Below, piece after piece: positions 37,908-48,682 of a DNA stretch of 64,000 nucleotides. The first letter of the stretch is position 1. Each line of letters starts with the position of its first letter. The notes beneath the pieces were generated by a model. That model did not search any database and was not told the origin of the DNA. It saw only the letters and a list, made by a program, of their open reading frames with translations. Position numbers and translations under genes: made by a program. Origin of the DNA: Bacteroidota bacterium (GTDB lineage: Bacteria > Bacteroidota > Bacteroidia > Chitinophagales > Chitinophagaceae); contig CANJRV010000003.1 in the NCBI GenBank assembly GCA_947476825.1, positions 1 to 64,000 of the forward strand, read 5' to 3'.

Positions 37908-40900
37908 ATGAAGATATTAAATCTTAAATTCAAAAATATTAATTCGCTATCTGGCGAAAATGAGATTGATTTTACCAATCCATTATTTACAAACGATGGA
38001 CTTTTTGCGATTACTGGAAAAACAGGTGCAGGTAAGAGTTCTATACTTGATGCTATTTCATTAGCCTTTTATGGAAAAACTCCACGAGTAGATATTACTG
38101 GTAGCGAAAACGCTGTAATGACAAGGGGTGAAAAGGATTGCTATTCCGAAATTGTGTTTGAAGTAGCAGGTAAAAAATGGAAATCTTCTTGGAAACAAGA
38201 ACGTGCACGAACAGGAACCCTAAAACCAGTAAATAGAATAATTGCAGATTTTGACGATAAAATCATTGCGGACCAAGTGCGCTCTTGTGATACAGAAATC
38301 GTTAAAATCATTGGGCTATCATTTGAACAGTTTACAAAAGTAATAATGCTTGCACAAGGCAGTTTTGCGGCCTTTCTACAGGCAAAGCAAAATGAAAAAG
38401 GGGAACTTTTAGAACAAATCACAGGCACAGAAATTTACGCTGAAATATCAAAAAAAGTTTTTGAGCGAAACAGAACGGAGAAAGAAAAATTAGATAAAAT
38501 TTCAGTTGAACTAGAAGCAATAAAAATTCTTTCGGAAGAAGAAATTAAAATCTTGACTGATGAAATTGCAGTTATTGAAAAGGACAAAAAACAAATAGAT
38601 AATGAATTAGAAAAATTAGAAAAAGCTAAAAAATGGCTTTTTGATTTAGGGAATTTGCAAAAACAAATCAATGAAGCAAAGCAAAAACTACCTGAATTAG
38701 AAGAAAAGAAAAAAACAGCAAATGAAACCTTTAAAGAATCAGTAGGCGCTTTAAATACCGCAAAAGAGGAACAGTTAAAACAAAAGCCCATTTTTAAAAA
38801 AGTCAGAGAATTAGATACCAAAATTTCAGAGAAAAAACAATTTTTGCAACCAATCTTGAAAGCGATTTCTGACTTGGACAAAAGCAAAAATGAGCAATCT
38901 AACACTTTAGAAATTCAGAATAATGATTTAGAAAAATCAAAAAAATTGCTGCTTGAAAAACAGAAATGGGCAACTGAAAATAATAAATACGAAGACCTTG
39001 TTTCAAACTACATAGCCATTGAAAAAGAAAATCAGTTATTAGTTACCACTTCAATCGAAATCAAAAAACAAAACTTTGAAATCGCTGAATTGCAAAAGGA
39101 TTTAGACTCAAGAAAATCTGAGGCAAAAGAAGCAACCGATATTTATAAAGAAAAAGACAATAACTTAATAGAAAAAACTAATGAACTTAAAACCAAAAAA
39201 TCAGAGCTTGCAGAAATCTTAGGAGAGAAGAATATTTCTGAACTTCAAACAGTAAAAGAGAACATCACAAGTTTTGGCACCCAAATAAAAAGTCTCATTG
39301 AAGTTGAAAATGCAATTTTTACGAACCAAAAAGGAATTGAAGATTTTGATGAAAAAATAAAGCAATTTGAAGAGTCAAATCAAGAACTCTCAAAAAAGAT
39401 TGATACTGATAAAATAACGATAACCAATCTTGAAAACCAAATCCATCTGCTGGATGAGAACATAAAGCTAACCAAGACTATTCAAAGTCTAGATGAACAC
39501 CGAAATAATCTTATAGACGGAGAAGCATGTCCACTTTGTGGAGCACTAGAACATCCCTTTACTCTTGGAAACATTCCACAAATTGGAGAAAAAGAAAAGG
39601 AATTAGTTGTGTTAAAAAAACAATTTAAGGATACTGCAATTGCTATTCAACAAGCTGAAAATATTCTTGCGAAATTAGTTTCAGACAAAGACAATGCTTT
39701 AAAAAATAAAGAAAAAGAAGAAAAATCTTTGGCTGATAATGCAACAAAACAAAAGACAATATTGGCTGAGATAATAAGTATAAATTCCAGTTTTTCTATC
39801 CCCAAAGGAGAAAATAAAATTGAAATCCTTAATGAAATTTTGGTTCAAAAACGAAATGAACTTAAAGAAGTTAGCAACTTAATTGATAAAGCAACCAACA
39901 GTGAACAACACATTATACAACTTCGAGAAAATGAAATTCCTGCGTTGCTGGAAGAAAAACAGAATGCTGAAAAAACCAAAACGGATACTGAAACCATTTA
40001 TAAATTAGCTACCCAAAAATTTGAAGAAAAGCAAAAAATATCCATTGCATCACAAGAAAAATACAATAAAGAAAAAACAGAATTTTTGAATAAACTCAAA
40101 AAATACGCAGTTGAAAACATTGAAACATTGAAGAAATGCCTTGATAATTGGAACGATAATAAAAGACAAACAGAGGAATTAGAAAGCCAAATTAGAACTC
40201 TAAACAGCAACATCGCTTTAAATAAACAAGAGTTAGAAAACAAGACAAAATTGTTTGAGGATAAAAAAAATGAAAAGCAAGATATCGAAACTGCTAAACA
40301 AAAATTGTCAGACGAGCGTAAAGAAATTTTTTCTGAAAAATCAGTTGAAGAAGAAGAAAATCGCTTAAATAAATTACTTGAACAAAGCGAAGCCGAAAAG
40401 GAAAAAGCTGAAAAAGAAAATTCAGAAGCAAATTTAGAACTTGAAAAAAATAATGCGGTTATTGCAAAAGACGAGAAAGAACTTTTAGAAAAAAAAGGTC
40501 AGAAAATTACAGAAAAATCGATTGAAGAACTTCAAACAGAGTTTGACGAGAAGAGAATAAAATCTGACGAGTTTTCGCAAAAAATTGGTGCATACAACCA
40601 GTCATTAAAGTCTAATGATGATAATTTAACAACATGCAGTAATAAGCTAAGAGAAAAAGAAATACAACAAGCAATTTATAACAAGTGGGGTCAATTAAAC
40701 GAACTAATTGGTTCTGGGGACGGAAAAAAATACCGCAATTTTGCCCAAGCATTGACTTTTGAGCATTTAATAGGTTTGTCAAATAAACAACTACATAAAA
40801 TGTCTGAACGCTATATTCTCAAACGCACTGGCGACTCTTCTAATCCTTTTGAGTTATCTGTTATTGATAAATTCCAAAATAGCGAAGAGCGCACAGCACA

Positions 40901-41189
40901 AAATCTATCAGGTGGCGAAAAATTTATTGTATCACTTTCGCTTGCACTTGGGTTAGCAAACATGGCAAGTAAAAATATGCGCATTGATACAATGTTCATT
41001 GACGAAGGTTTTGGAACACTGGACTCCGACTATCTTGACGTAGCATTAAATGCTTTATCCAATTTACAAAGCGAAGGAAAGATAATTGGTGTAATTTCTC
41101 ACCTTACAGAACTCAAAGAACGAATTGCTACACATGTTGAAGTTGTTCCAAGTGGCAATGGACATTCAAAAATTCAAATAACAAATTGA
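37908..41189 (+). CDS. sbcC: exonuclease SbcCD subunit C (SMC-like ATPase)
   Basis: 1093 aa; Walker A ITGKTGAGKSSILDAI, CPLCG hook, LSGGEKFIVSLSLALGLA, TMFIDEGFGTLD. Confidence 0.96.
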   Translation: MKILNLKFKNINSLSGENEIDFTNPLFTNDGLFAITGKTGAGKSSILDAISLAFYGKTPRVDITGSENAVMTRGEKDCYSEIVFEVAGKKWKSSWKQERARTGTLKPVNRIIADFDDKIIADQVRSCDTEIVKIIGLSFEQFTKVIMLAQGSFAAFLQAKQNEKGELLEQITGTEIYAEISKKVFERNRTEKEKLDKISVELEAIKILSEEEIKILTDEIAVIEKDKKQIDNELEKLEKAKKWLFDLGNLQKQINEAKQKLPELEEKKKTANETFKESVGALNTAKEEQLKQKPIFKKVRELDTKISEKKQFLQPILKAISDLDKSKNEQSNTLEIQNNDLEKSKKLLLEKQKWATENNKYEDLVSNYIAIEKENQLLVTTSIEIKKQNFEIAELQKDLDSRKSEAKEATDIYKEKDNNLIEKTNELKTKKSELAEILGEKNISELQTVKENITSFGTQIKSLIEVENAIFTNQKGIEDFDEKIKQFEESNQELSKKIDTDKITITNLENQIHLLDENIKLTKTIQSLDEHRNNLIDGEACPLCGALEHPFTLGNIPQIGEKEKELVVLKKQFKDTAIAIQQAENILAKLVSDKDNALKNKEKEEKSLADNATKQKTILAEIISINSSFSIPKGENKIEILNEILVQKRNELKEVSNLIDKATNSEQHIIQLRENEIPALLEEKQNAEKTKTDTETIYKLATQKFEEKQKISIASQEKYNKEKTEFLNKLKKYAVENIETLKKCLDNWNDNKRQTEELESQIRTLNSNIALNKQELENKTKLFEDKKNEKQDIETAKQKLSDERKEIFSEKSVEEEENRLNKLLEQSEAEKEKAEKENSEANLELEKNNAVIAKDEKELLEKKGQKITEKSIEELQTEFDEKRIKSDEFSQKIGAYNQSLKSNDDNLTTCSNKLREKEIQQAIYNKWGQLNELIGSGDGKKYRNFAQALTFEHLIGLSNKQLHKMSERYILKRTGDSSNPFELSVIDKFQNSEERTAQNLSGGEKFIVSLSLALGLANMASKNMRIDTMFIDEGFGTLDSDYLDVALNALSNLQSEGKIIGVISHLTELKERIATHVEVVPSGNGHSKIQITN

Positions 41190-41296
41190 TAGTCCAAAAT
41201 AACTTAACAATAGAAAATAATAATCGAGCAATCGCATTGCTTTGGATTAGCAATATGGAGCTTCTATTCTAAGTAGCTGAAACAAAAAAATCCCTT

Positions 41297-44158
41297 CTAC
41301 TCAATCACAATCTTCCTAGTCATTTGTTGATTACCATTGATGAATTGTACATAATATAATCCTTTCGCAAAAGAGGAAGTAGGAATGATAATGTGAAGAC
41401 TTTTTAAATTATTATTTACTGTTTGTTGGCTTATCATTTTGCCATTCGCCTGATAAATGATATAGTGCAATTTACCAATCTCTAATCCTTCCAAATGCAC
41501 GTTCACAAATTCTCTTGCAGGCATTGGATATAAATTAGCTGCTAATACAGAAGAAGTAATTTGTGCATGTATTATGATGGAGTAGTTTGATTTTCCATTT
41601 TTATCAACTTGTTTAATTCTATAATAATTTACACCAACTACAGGTTCAACATCGGCGATGACATAATCATTTTTTACTTCGCTATCACCAGCACCTTCTA
41701 CACTATTTATTTTTTCAAAATGAATTCCATCCATACTTTTTTCTACATCAAAACGGTCACAATTTTTTTGCATTTCTGTTGACCAATGAATATCAATTTG
41801 TTTATTGTCGATTGCCAATGCATGTATATCACCCCATAAAATTGGAAGCACGGTTACGATATTGGAACTAAACAAACCTCTGCCATGTGTTGCTGCAACA
41901 AGACGATTATCCGCAGCTCTAACTTTAATCATATCTACGCGTACATTTGCTAATCCAGTATTGGTAGGTGCCCAAGCAGTGGAAGCACCGTTGATATTGT
42001 CTGTAGACCAAACGCCAAGTTCCGTTGCAATAAATAATTGATCATTATTTGACGGATTAAATACAGCCCATCGGATAGGCATATCAGGCAAAGTAGCATT
42101 ATCTAATGAAGTCCAAGTAGGTGTAGCTGCAGTTCCATTCGCCGTTATAACCACACTATTACTCACACCATAATTTGACATGGTTGCAACAATGCTATCA
42201 TCTAATCCACTGGTTGATTTCCATACATCTATACAAGATACACTACCACTTGCCCATGGCGAATTCAGACTAGTAATCGTTGGCGAAGAACCCACATTTG
42301 CATTTACAATTTTATACATACCTCCACCAGTAGTACCAACATAAACAGTATTCGAATTGTTTGGTGAAACCTTCACATGTCGCACCGCATCACCATTAAT
42401 GGCTATACTCAATATTGTTTTTGTTGGTGATGAAAATACATTCGTCCAACGTAAAAGTTCATTTGCTCCTCTTCCAGAATATAAAATATTAGAGCCATTT
42501 GCTAAGTCCATTGGATTCACAAATGAACCTGAATTATCACTGCTGAGGCTATTAAAATTTGCACCTCCATCTGTTGATGTGCTTACATTATTATAGACAT
42601 ACGTCACGATTTGTTTGTTGCTATTGGTTTGATCTACGAAACAATAACAGCCATCACCGCCATTTACATCTATCGTACTATTCATGCCAACTGTACTAAA
42701 TTGCTGAGATCCATTGTCTTGGGCACCAGCCAAAAAATAATTTGATCCAGCGGTATTAGCTGTTGCACAAGAATAAAATTGCGTCACATTATATCCTTTA
42801 TTTCCAGTTGCTCCTGTATTTTTTTCATCAAATGTTGGAGAGCTTACACTGGCATTTCCGGAACGAAAAATACCACCGTCATTACCTATGTAAAGCACAC
42901 TTGAATTACCTGGTTCGAATATTGCGACATGCTGATCGGAGTGTATATATTGAAAACCAAAGCCAGCATACCAATGGGATTGTTGCGTCCATGTGCCTCC
43001 GTTATTTGTCGATTTAAAGATATCTATTCCGCCTATCCAAACTTTATTTGCATTGTTTGGATCTACTGCCAAAGCAAAATCATACCAAGCCTGTGTTCTT
43101 GTAAAATCAGGCGTTACACCAGGATCAGCATCAGTAGGTAAAGTTTTTACAGTCCAGGTAACACCGCTATTTGCTGAATGTAAAAAAGAAGAAGCACCAT
43201 TACCAGTTCCTGATTGGCACACTGCATATACAGCACTTCCATTGCATGCAATATCTACTCGACGAACTGTACCTGCCTTGGTTAAAAAATCAGCAGAGCT
43301 AGTCCAAGTTAATCCATCGTTTGCGCTTGTATAAAATTGTCCAGTCGTTGTGGTGCCTTTTCCGGAAGAAGCATAAATAGTGCCTCCTGCGGAAGCTATT
43401 TCGATATCGCTATAAAAGTCCGTCCCTGAACTTACTTTCACGAAAGTAGATGCGGTAGTAACTGGTGCGGTTGTTCGCCAAATTCCTGTACTAGTTGCAA
43501 CCAATACGGTACCAACAGAGGTAACCACTAATTTTTGACAATAATAAAAATCGCTATTATTTGCAGTGCTCGTAATCGAATTCCATGTAGTACCGCCATT
43601 CGTTGACATCCATACGCCAAGTCCTCTTATAGCATCTCCATTGCCGCGACCTTCACCTGTTGCACAATACATTTTTTGTAAATTACTCGGATCATAATCC
43701 ATACTGCTGATTGCAAGATTATCCATGAAGTCATTGTTATTTGTCCATAACGGCGTGCTTGCTGTAATGTCTGTTGTTTTCCATAAACCACCGCCAACAG
43801 AACCTGCCCACACGGTTTTTTTTGTAGCATCATTAGGGTCTACCATGATGGTTCTAGTTCGACCACCAATATTATTTGGCCCTCGCTCTTGCCACGTAAT
43901 ACCGCTTATAGCACCACGGGTCTTCTTGGCTTGCATTGTTTTTAATTGTTGCAAGGCAATCAATAATCTTTCTCTTGGTACTATTCCTAAATGAACATCC
44001 TTCGTAATTTCATTCTCATACGCGATTGCTTCATCTGGTTTATCGAAACTTAATTTTTTAATTTCTTGGTTTGAAATAATGGAAAAAGATATTCCAAATA
44101 GGATAAAAATACTACTAATCAAAAGAGCGTTTTTTTTCATGTGGCTGAATTTTTCCAA
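41297..44158 (-). CDS. VPS10/sortilin-like (BNR repeat) T9SS type A secreted protein
   Basis: 953 aa; GGGLWKTTD, ATGEGRGNGDAIRGLGVWMSTNGGTTWN, WIGGIDIFKSTNNGGTW; C-terminal LYPMPAREFVNVHLE...SFAKGLYYVQFINGNQQMTRKIVIE. Confidence 0.92.
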   Translation of the reverse strand: MEKFSHMKKNALLISSIFILFGISFSIISNQEIKKLSFDKPDEAIAYENEITKDVHLGIVPRERLLIALQQLKTMQAKKTRGAISGITWQERGPNNIGGRTRTIMVDPNDATKKTVWAGSVGGGLWKTTDITASTPLWTNNNDFMDNLAISSMDYDPSNLQKMYCATGEGRGNGDAIRGLGVWMSTNGGTTWNSITSTANNSDFYYCQKLVVTSVGTVLVATSTGIWRTTAPVTTASTFVKVSSGTDFYSDIEIASAGGTIYASSGKGTTTTGQFYTSANDGLTWTSSADFLTKAGTVRRVDIACNGSAVYAVCQSGTGNGASSFLHSANSGVTWTVKTLPTDADPGVTPDFTRTQAWYDFALAVDPNNANKVWIGGIDIFKSTNNGGTWTQQSHWYAGFGFQYIHSDQHVAIFEPGNSSVLYIGNDGGIFRSGNASVSSPTFDEKNTGATGNKGYNVTQFYSCATANTAGSNYFLAGAQDNGSQQFSTVGMNSTIDVNGGDGCYCFVDQTNSNKQIVTYVYNNVSTSTDGGANFNSLSSDNSGSFVNPMDLANGSNILYSGRGANELLRWTNVFSSPTKTILSIAINGDAVRHVKVSPNNSNTVYVGTTGGGMYKIVNANVGSSPTITSLNSPWASGSVSCIDVWKSTSGLDDSIVATMSNYGVSNSVVITANGTAATPTWTSLDNATLPDMPIRWAVFNPSNNDQLFIATELGVWSTDNINGASTAWAPTNTGLANVRVDMIKVRAADNRLVAATHGRGLFSSNIVTVLPILWGDIHALAIDNKQIDIHWSTEMQKNCDRFDVEKSMDGIHFEKINSVEGAGDSEVKNDYVIADVEPVVGVNYYRIKQVDKNGKSNYSIIIHAQITSSVLAANLYPMPAREFVNVHLEGLEIGKLHYIIYQANGKMISQQTVNNNLKSLHIIIPTSSFAKGLYYVQFINGNQQMTRKIVIE

Positions 44159-44229
44159 AAATAATACAATGTGTGCGCAAAAAAAAGATGGGTTTAATTT
44201 TAATGACTATATTTATCCATTACAAGGAT

Positions 44230-44946
44230 ATGAATTTAGAATGGCTACAAGGAATAGTTACAAATAGGATAGATGAAGCCTATAATACAAAACGTATTTT
44301 TATTGAAGTACAAGGCATCGAACAATTTGATTTTAAACCTGGTCAATTTGTAACGTTGGATTTGCCTATTCATGAAAAAAAAAATAAACGCTGGCGTAGT
44401 TATTCCATTGCCTCAGCGCCGAATGGCGGCAATACATTTGAACTTATCATCGTTTTACTAGAAGGTGGATTGGGGAGTAATTTTCTTTGTAATGAAATAA
44501 ATATTGGCGACACAATTACATTTCGTGGACCTACTGGTGTATTTGTTTTACCTGAAACCATGGATCAGAATTATTATATGATCTGCACTGGCACTGGCAT
44601 TGCACCGTTTAGAAGTATGATACATCACATTCAACAACAACAAATTCCTACTAAAAATATTTACCTGATCTTTGGCACACGAACTCAACAAGATTTATTG
44701 TATTTTGATGAATTGAATGCGCTTCAAAATGAGATGCCTCAATTTCATTTCATCCCAACACTTTCTAGAGAAGAATGGAAAGGTGAACATGGATATGTAC
44801 ATGCCATTTATCAGCGCTTATGCAAAGATGATCCTGATGCACAATTTTTATTATGCGGTTGGAAAAAGATGATTGACGAAGCGCGTAGTAATCTACTGAC
44901 TTTGGGTTATGACAAAAAACAAATTCATTTTGAACTCTATGGTTAA
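44230..44946 (+). CDS. ferredoxin--NADP reductase-like FAD-binding oxidoreductase
   Basis: FKPGQFVTLDLP, RWRSYSIASAPN, GGLGSNFL, MICTGTGIAPFRSMI; track start 44173, ATG 44230 (MNLEWLQG) more plausible. Confidence 0.9.
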   Translation: MNLEWLQGIVTNRIDEAYNTKRIFIEVQGIEQFDFKPGQFVTLDLPIHEKKNKRWRSYSIASAPNGGNTFELIIVLLEGGLGSNFLCNEINIGDTITFRGPTGVFVLPETMDQNYYMICTGTGIAPFRSMIHHIQQQQIPTKNIYLIFGTRTQQDLLYFDELNALQNEMPQFHFIPTLSREEWKGEHGYVHAIYQRLCKDDPDAQFLLCGWKKMIDEARSNLLTLGYDKKQIHFELYG

Positions 44947-44972
44947 GTCCTATTTTACCTTTAATTTATCCC

Positions 44973-46397
44973 ATGAAAAAAATTATCTTCTTTCTATTGT
45001 TAGCATGTTCCTATTTTTCGAATGCACAAATCGCGGTGTATAAAAAAATTGCGCAACGACATGACGATTACGCAAATAATAATTGGCGTGGACAAGACTC
45101 TATTTTATTCGCGTATAATACAGATGCAGTACTTACCAATTTGACAGCCCTAAAAGGGGATTCAAATAATGGTTGGAATAATTATTATAAATATTCTTAT
45201 GTCTTAAATGCATTGGATAAAGTACTCGTACAAACCAGAGAAAATTGGAATGGTACAAGCTGGGTTAATAATACACGTTATACTTATACCTATGATGTGA
45301 ATGGCGACAATTCATTGATAGAATACCATACTTGGAATGGCAGCACATGGAATCCAGCTGGACAAATAACTTATACAGGTTATAATGCATCCCATAAATT
45401 TCAAGATGAAATTGCCTATGTAAACTCTGCAGGCAATTGGGTTCCCTTATCTAAAAACCACCATGAATATGTAAACAATGCCGACAAAATAAATGTGTTA
45501 GAAAAATATATTTGGAATAGCAGTACAGCTACTTGGACAAAAAACGAACGTTATTATTACAACTACAACCTAGATTCCATCAGCATTGCAACGCGTTCTT
45601 TACCAGATTCTAATCAAGCATGGGCAACAGTATCTCGTATCATGTACAATTATTCTACAACACCTTTTCTCCTGAATGAAACGATAAATCAAAAATGGGA
45701 TACTTCATTGGTTACACCAATTTGGGTGAATACTTCACGCATTGTAAATACCTATACAGCTTCTAACCTCATTCTAAAAAACTTGACTGAACTTTATGTA
45801 AATGGTGCATGGAATGCCAGTGCACGTAATACATATACTTATAATGCATCCGATAAATTGATAGAATATTATACGGAACTTGTCAATAATGGATGGCAAA
45901 ATAATTCAAGAAAAACCTATGCGTATACAAGCAATAATATCACAGAAGAATTGCAGTATATTGGCAATGGAAATTCTTGGGACTTAGATAAAAAAATAAA
46001 TTATGATTATGATGTGCAAGACAATAATATCTATAAAGAACAGAATCAATTTACCGGTGCTAACTATTTGCCATTAACTAGAGATTTCTATTATTACAAT
46101 ATGTTTGTTGTTGGAATTCCAAATGTTTCGGTTACTAAAAATTCGTTCGTATTGTATCCAAATCCTAGCAGCAATCAAATTCATATTCAATACACAGCAG
46201 AAAAAAATAAACATATTGCTGTACATATTATTGACCAGATAGGGAAAGAAAAAATCTTCATGACACAACCACTATTTACTGGTCAAAATGATATTAGCAT
46301 TCCTTGCGAAACACTTGCTGCTGGAACCTATTACGTACAAATTACTTCATTAGAAACTGGTTTATCTAAAACCGAAAAATTCCAAATGTTAAAATAA
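44973..46397 (+). CDS. T9SS type A sorting domain-containing protein with W-N-G/YxYxYD repeats
   Basis: 474 aa; signal peptide, repeats such as ENWNGTSWVNNTRYTYTYDVNGD; C-terminal FVLYPNPSSNQIHIQYTAE...AAGTYYVQITSLETGLSKTEKFQMLK. Confidence 0.88.
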   Translation: MKKIIFFLLLACSYFSNAQIAVYKKIAQRHDDYANNNWRGQDSILFAYNTDAVLTNLTALKGDSNNGWNNYYKYSYVLNALDKVLVQTRENWNGTSWVNNTRYTYTYDVNGDNSLIEYHTWNGSTWNPAGQITYTGYNASHKFQDEIAYVNSAGNWVPLSKNHHEYVNNADKINVLEKYIWNSSTATWTKNERYYYNYNLDSISIATRSLPDSNQAWATVSRIMYNYSTTPFLLNETINQKWDTSLVTPIWVNTSRIVNTYTASNLILKNLTELYVNGAWNASARNTYTYNASDKLIEYYTELVNNGWQNNSRKTYAYTSNNITEELQYIGNGNSWDLDKKINYDYDVQDNNIYKEQNQFTGANYLPLTRDFYYYNMFVVGIPNVSVTKNSFVLYPNPSSNQIHIQYTAEKNKHIAVHIIDQIGKEKIFMTQPLFTGQNDISIPCETLAAGTYYVQITSLETGLSKTEKFQMLK

Positions 46398-46444
46398 ATT
46401 TTGATTTGACATACTAAATCCGATACAGTGCGCGTTATGTCGCA

Positions 46445-47107
46445 ATGAAAAATTTCCTCTTCCTCTGCCTTAGTATTTGCTGTTTACAAAGCAACGCACG
46501 TGTCATTGAAAAAAAGACTCGTCATGAACTTGGATTTCATTTAGAGTCTTCTACTCCACAAAGTCATTTTTCTTTGCATGGTATTGGAATTCAATATAAA
46601 AAATGGACCAACCCTTATCATGCCTATCGATTAATGGGAAGTATCAGTGTAGATCATCAACGAAGCAATTTTTACCAAAAACAATACATTCAAAATGACA
46701 CTTCCTTTCAAGAGTTTATGCGCAATAAAAGCACTGCCTACAATGTGTCGGCTGGAAAAGAATATCGAAAAAATTTTTATAAGCATGTATACTTTTCTGC
46801 TTTTGCCGACTATCGTTTTTCTTATGCAACAGGTCAATCCAACCTTGGTATTGCCAAAACATATAATGCAATACATGACCAATTAAATACCACAACAAGT
46901 ATCAGCAATACTGGCAAGGATTATCATTCTATTCGCACTGGCATCTCGCCAGGCTTATCGGCCCAGTTAGTTTTCAACAGAATGATAATTGGTATGGAAA
47001 CAGCAAGTTATATTTTCTATTCTTATGAAAGTTCGAGTAAGGTATCTGATTTCGAATTGAATGTGAATAGTATGTTTCACCGAATTTATTTGTCTTATCG
47101 GTTTTGA
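46445..47107 (+). CDS. hypothetical protein, probable outer-membrane beta-barrel
   Basis: 220 aa; signal peptide, barrel-like strands, terminal aromatic (LSYRF). Confidence 0.7.
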   Translation: MKNFLFLCLSICCLQSNARVIEKKTRHELGFHLESSTPQSHFSLHGIGIQYKKWTNPYHAYRLMGSISVDHQRSNFYQKQYIQNDTSFQEFMRNKSTAYNVSAGKEYRKNFYKHVYFSAFADYRFSYATGQSNLGIAKTYNAIHDQLNTTTSISNTGKDYHSIRTGISPGLSAQLVFNRMIIGMETASYIFYSYESSSKVSDFELNVNSMFHRIYLSYRF

Positions 47108-47174
47108 GATTGTGTAAATAATTTTACTGCACTCCAATTACTGGCACGAGATGGAGGCTTCTACTTCTACGTAT

Positions 47175-47310
47175 GCTGGCGCGAGAATGAGGCGCGGCAT
47201 CTGTGCGATGGCTTCTCGTGCCTTAGTTCTTCACAGTAAATAGTATTAGCTGGCGCGAGAATGAGGCGCGGCATCTGTGTGAGGGCTTCTCGTGCCTTAG
47301 TTCTTCTCAG
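47175..47310. repeat. two GC-rich 62-bp direct repeats (74-bp period), each a hairpin
   Basis: 47175-47236 and 47249-47310 differ at 3 of 62 positions; each contains ggcgcgagaa...ttctcgtgcc. Confidence 0.9.
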
Positions 47311-47487
47311 AAAATAAACTAAAAATTTAGTTCTATACGAAATCCCTTTTGTTTAATAGTTTCATTTTGTTGCCTTCAACAACACATTATTCTATCCTAT
47401 GAAAATTTCCATTTTGAAAAACAATATTTCTTTCTAAAAATTTCTAAACTAAACCTGTTATGAAAGGAAAAGTACTTAGGTGCAGTT

Positions 47488-47570
47488 GTATTGCGGCAAC
47501 GATAGTAGTGAAAATCCTTTTTGCTTGCTTTGAAGCAAAAAGATTGGAACGGATAGCGTGCATGCCGCCC
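47488..47570 (+). repeat. dispersed nested-palindrome element, copy C
   Basis: gtattgcggcaacgatagtagtgaaaatcctttttgcttgctttgaagcaaaaagattggaacggatagcgtgcatgccgccc; inner palindrome ctttttgctt/aagcaaaaag. Confidence 0.87.
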
Positions 47571-47642
47571 AAATAATTCTCACAATAAATTAAATTCCTC
47601 GAAAAAAATCAGCCTTCACAAAATAGTTAAAACTTTCTTAAA

Positions 47643-47676
47643 TTTGAAATGCTTAGTACATGGTGCATTATTTTTG
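47643..47676 (+). promoter_or_regulatory. Bacteroidota-type promoter (TTTG ... TATTTTTG) for the VWA gene
   Basis: tttg at 47643-47646, 22-nt spacer, TATTTTTG (TAnnTTTG) at 47669-47676; only 4 nt before ATG 47681. Confidence 0.5.
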
Positions 47677-47680
47677 CCGC

Positions 47681-48682
47681 ATGTTACGATTTGAAAACAT
47701 AGAATACTTTTGGCTATTACTATTGGTAGTACTAGTCATTGTCTTGTTTATTTTTGCCATGCTGAATAAACAATCTCGTTTGAAAAAAATTGGAGATGAA
47801 TCTTTGGTACATGCATTAATACCTACTTTCAGCTCACCTCGCACTGTAATTCGTTTTATACTTTTAGGTTTAGCACTAATTATCGGAATAGTTGGTTTAG
47901 CTAATTTACAAGCAGGATCTCGTTCCGAAAAAATAGAACGAAAAGGAATAGATGTCATGATTGCATTAGACGTGAGTAAAAGTATGTTGGCAAAAGATGT
48001 CAGTCCGAATAGATTAGAAAAAGCCAAACAATTTATTTCTAAGTTATTTGAAAAATTACCTAATGATAGAATAGGGCTTATTTTATTTGCCGGTAGGGCT
48101 TATACCTCTGTTCCGTTAACGATAGATTACTCTGCTTTAAAAATGAATTTATTTTCTGCTAATCCATCTTTAGTACCAACACAAGGTACTGTAATAGGTG
48201 AGGCAATAAGTATGGCAAGACAAAGTTTTAATGCCAAAGAAACAAAGTACAAGAGTATTGTATTAATCAGTGATGGAGAAGACCACGATGAGAATGCACA
48301 AGATGAAGTGAAGAACGCGGTTGGAGAAGGAATAATGATTAATACCATTGGCATTGGTTCACCAGAAGGTGCTTCCATTTGGGATGAAGAATTGCAGGAG
48401 AATAAAAAAGATGAGGAAGGGAAAGAAGTAATCTCTAAATTAAATGAATCTGAATTGCAAACGATTGCAGCTGCGGGCCAAGGCGTTTATGTACGCTTAA
48501 ATAATACAGACGCCGCAACAGAGTCCATTGCAAAGCAAATCAATTCGACGGAGCAGAAGAATTTTGGAGACAGTATTTTTACGGATTACAATAGTTATTT
48601 TCAGTATTTCTTGGTTGTAACTTTACTGCTGATGCTCATCGAATTTCTTATTCCAGAACGTAAAAAACTGCAAACAATATGA
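47681..48682 (+). CDS. VWA domain-containing BatA/BatB-like membrane protein
   Basis: GIDVMIALDVSKSMLAKDVSPNRLEKAKQFI, TSVPLTIDYSALK, ISDGEDHDENA, C-terminal TM; track start 47660. Confidence 0.92.
   Translation: MLRFENIEYFWLLLLVVLVIVLFIFAMLNKQSRLKKIGDESLVHALIPTFSSPRTVIRFILLGLALIIGIVGLANLQAGSRSEKIERKGIDVMIALDVSKSMLAKDVSPNRLEKAKQFISKLFEKLPNDRIGLILFAGRAYTSVPLTIDYSALKMNLFSANPSLVPTQGTVIGEAISMARQSFNAKETKYKSIVLISDGEDHDENAQDEVKNAVGEGIMINTIGIGSPEGASIWDEELQENKKDEEGKEVISKLNESELQTIAAAGQGVYVRLNNTDAATESIAKQINSTEQKNFGDSIFTDYNSYFQYFLVVTLLLMLIEFLIPERKKLQTI

Noticed and set aside
38435-38905. 156-aa - strand ORF inside sbcC
   Set aside because: Antisense shadow of a K/E-rich coiled coil (F/S/L-rich translation); sbcC itself is unambiguous.
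42993-43334. 113-aa + strand ORF within the VPS10-like gene
   Set aside because: Antisense to a strong CDS.
47668-48027. 119-aa - strand ORF opposite the VWA gene
   Set aside because: Antisense shadow; the VWA reading frame has clear family motifs.
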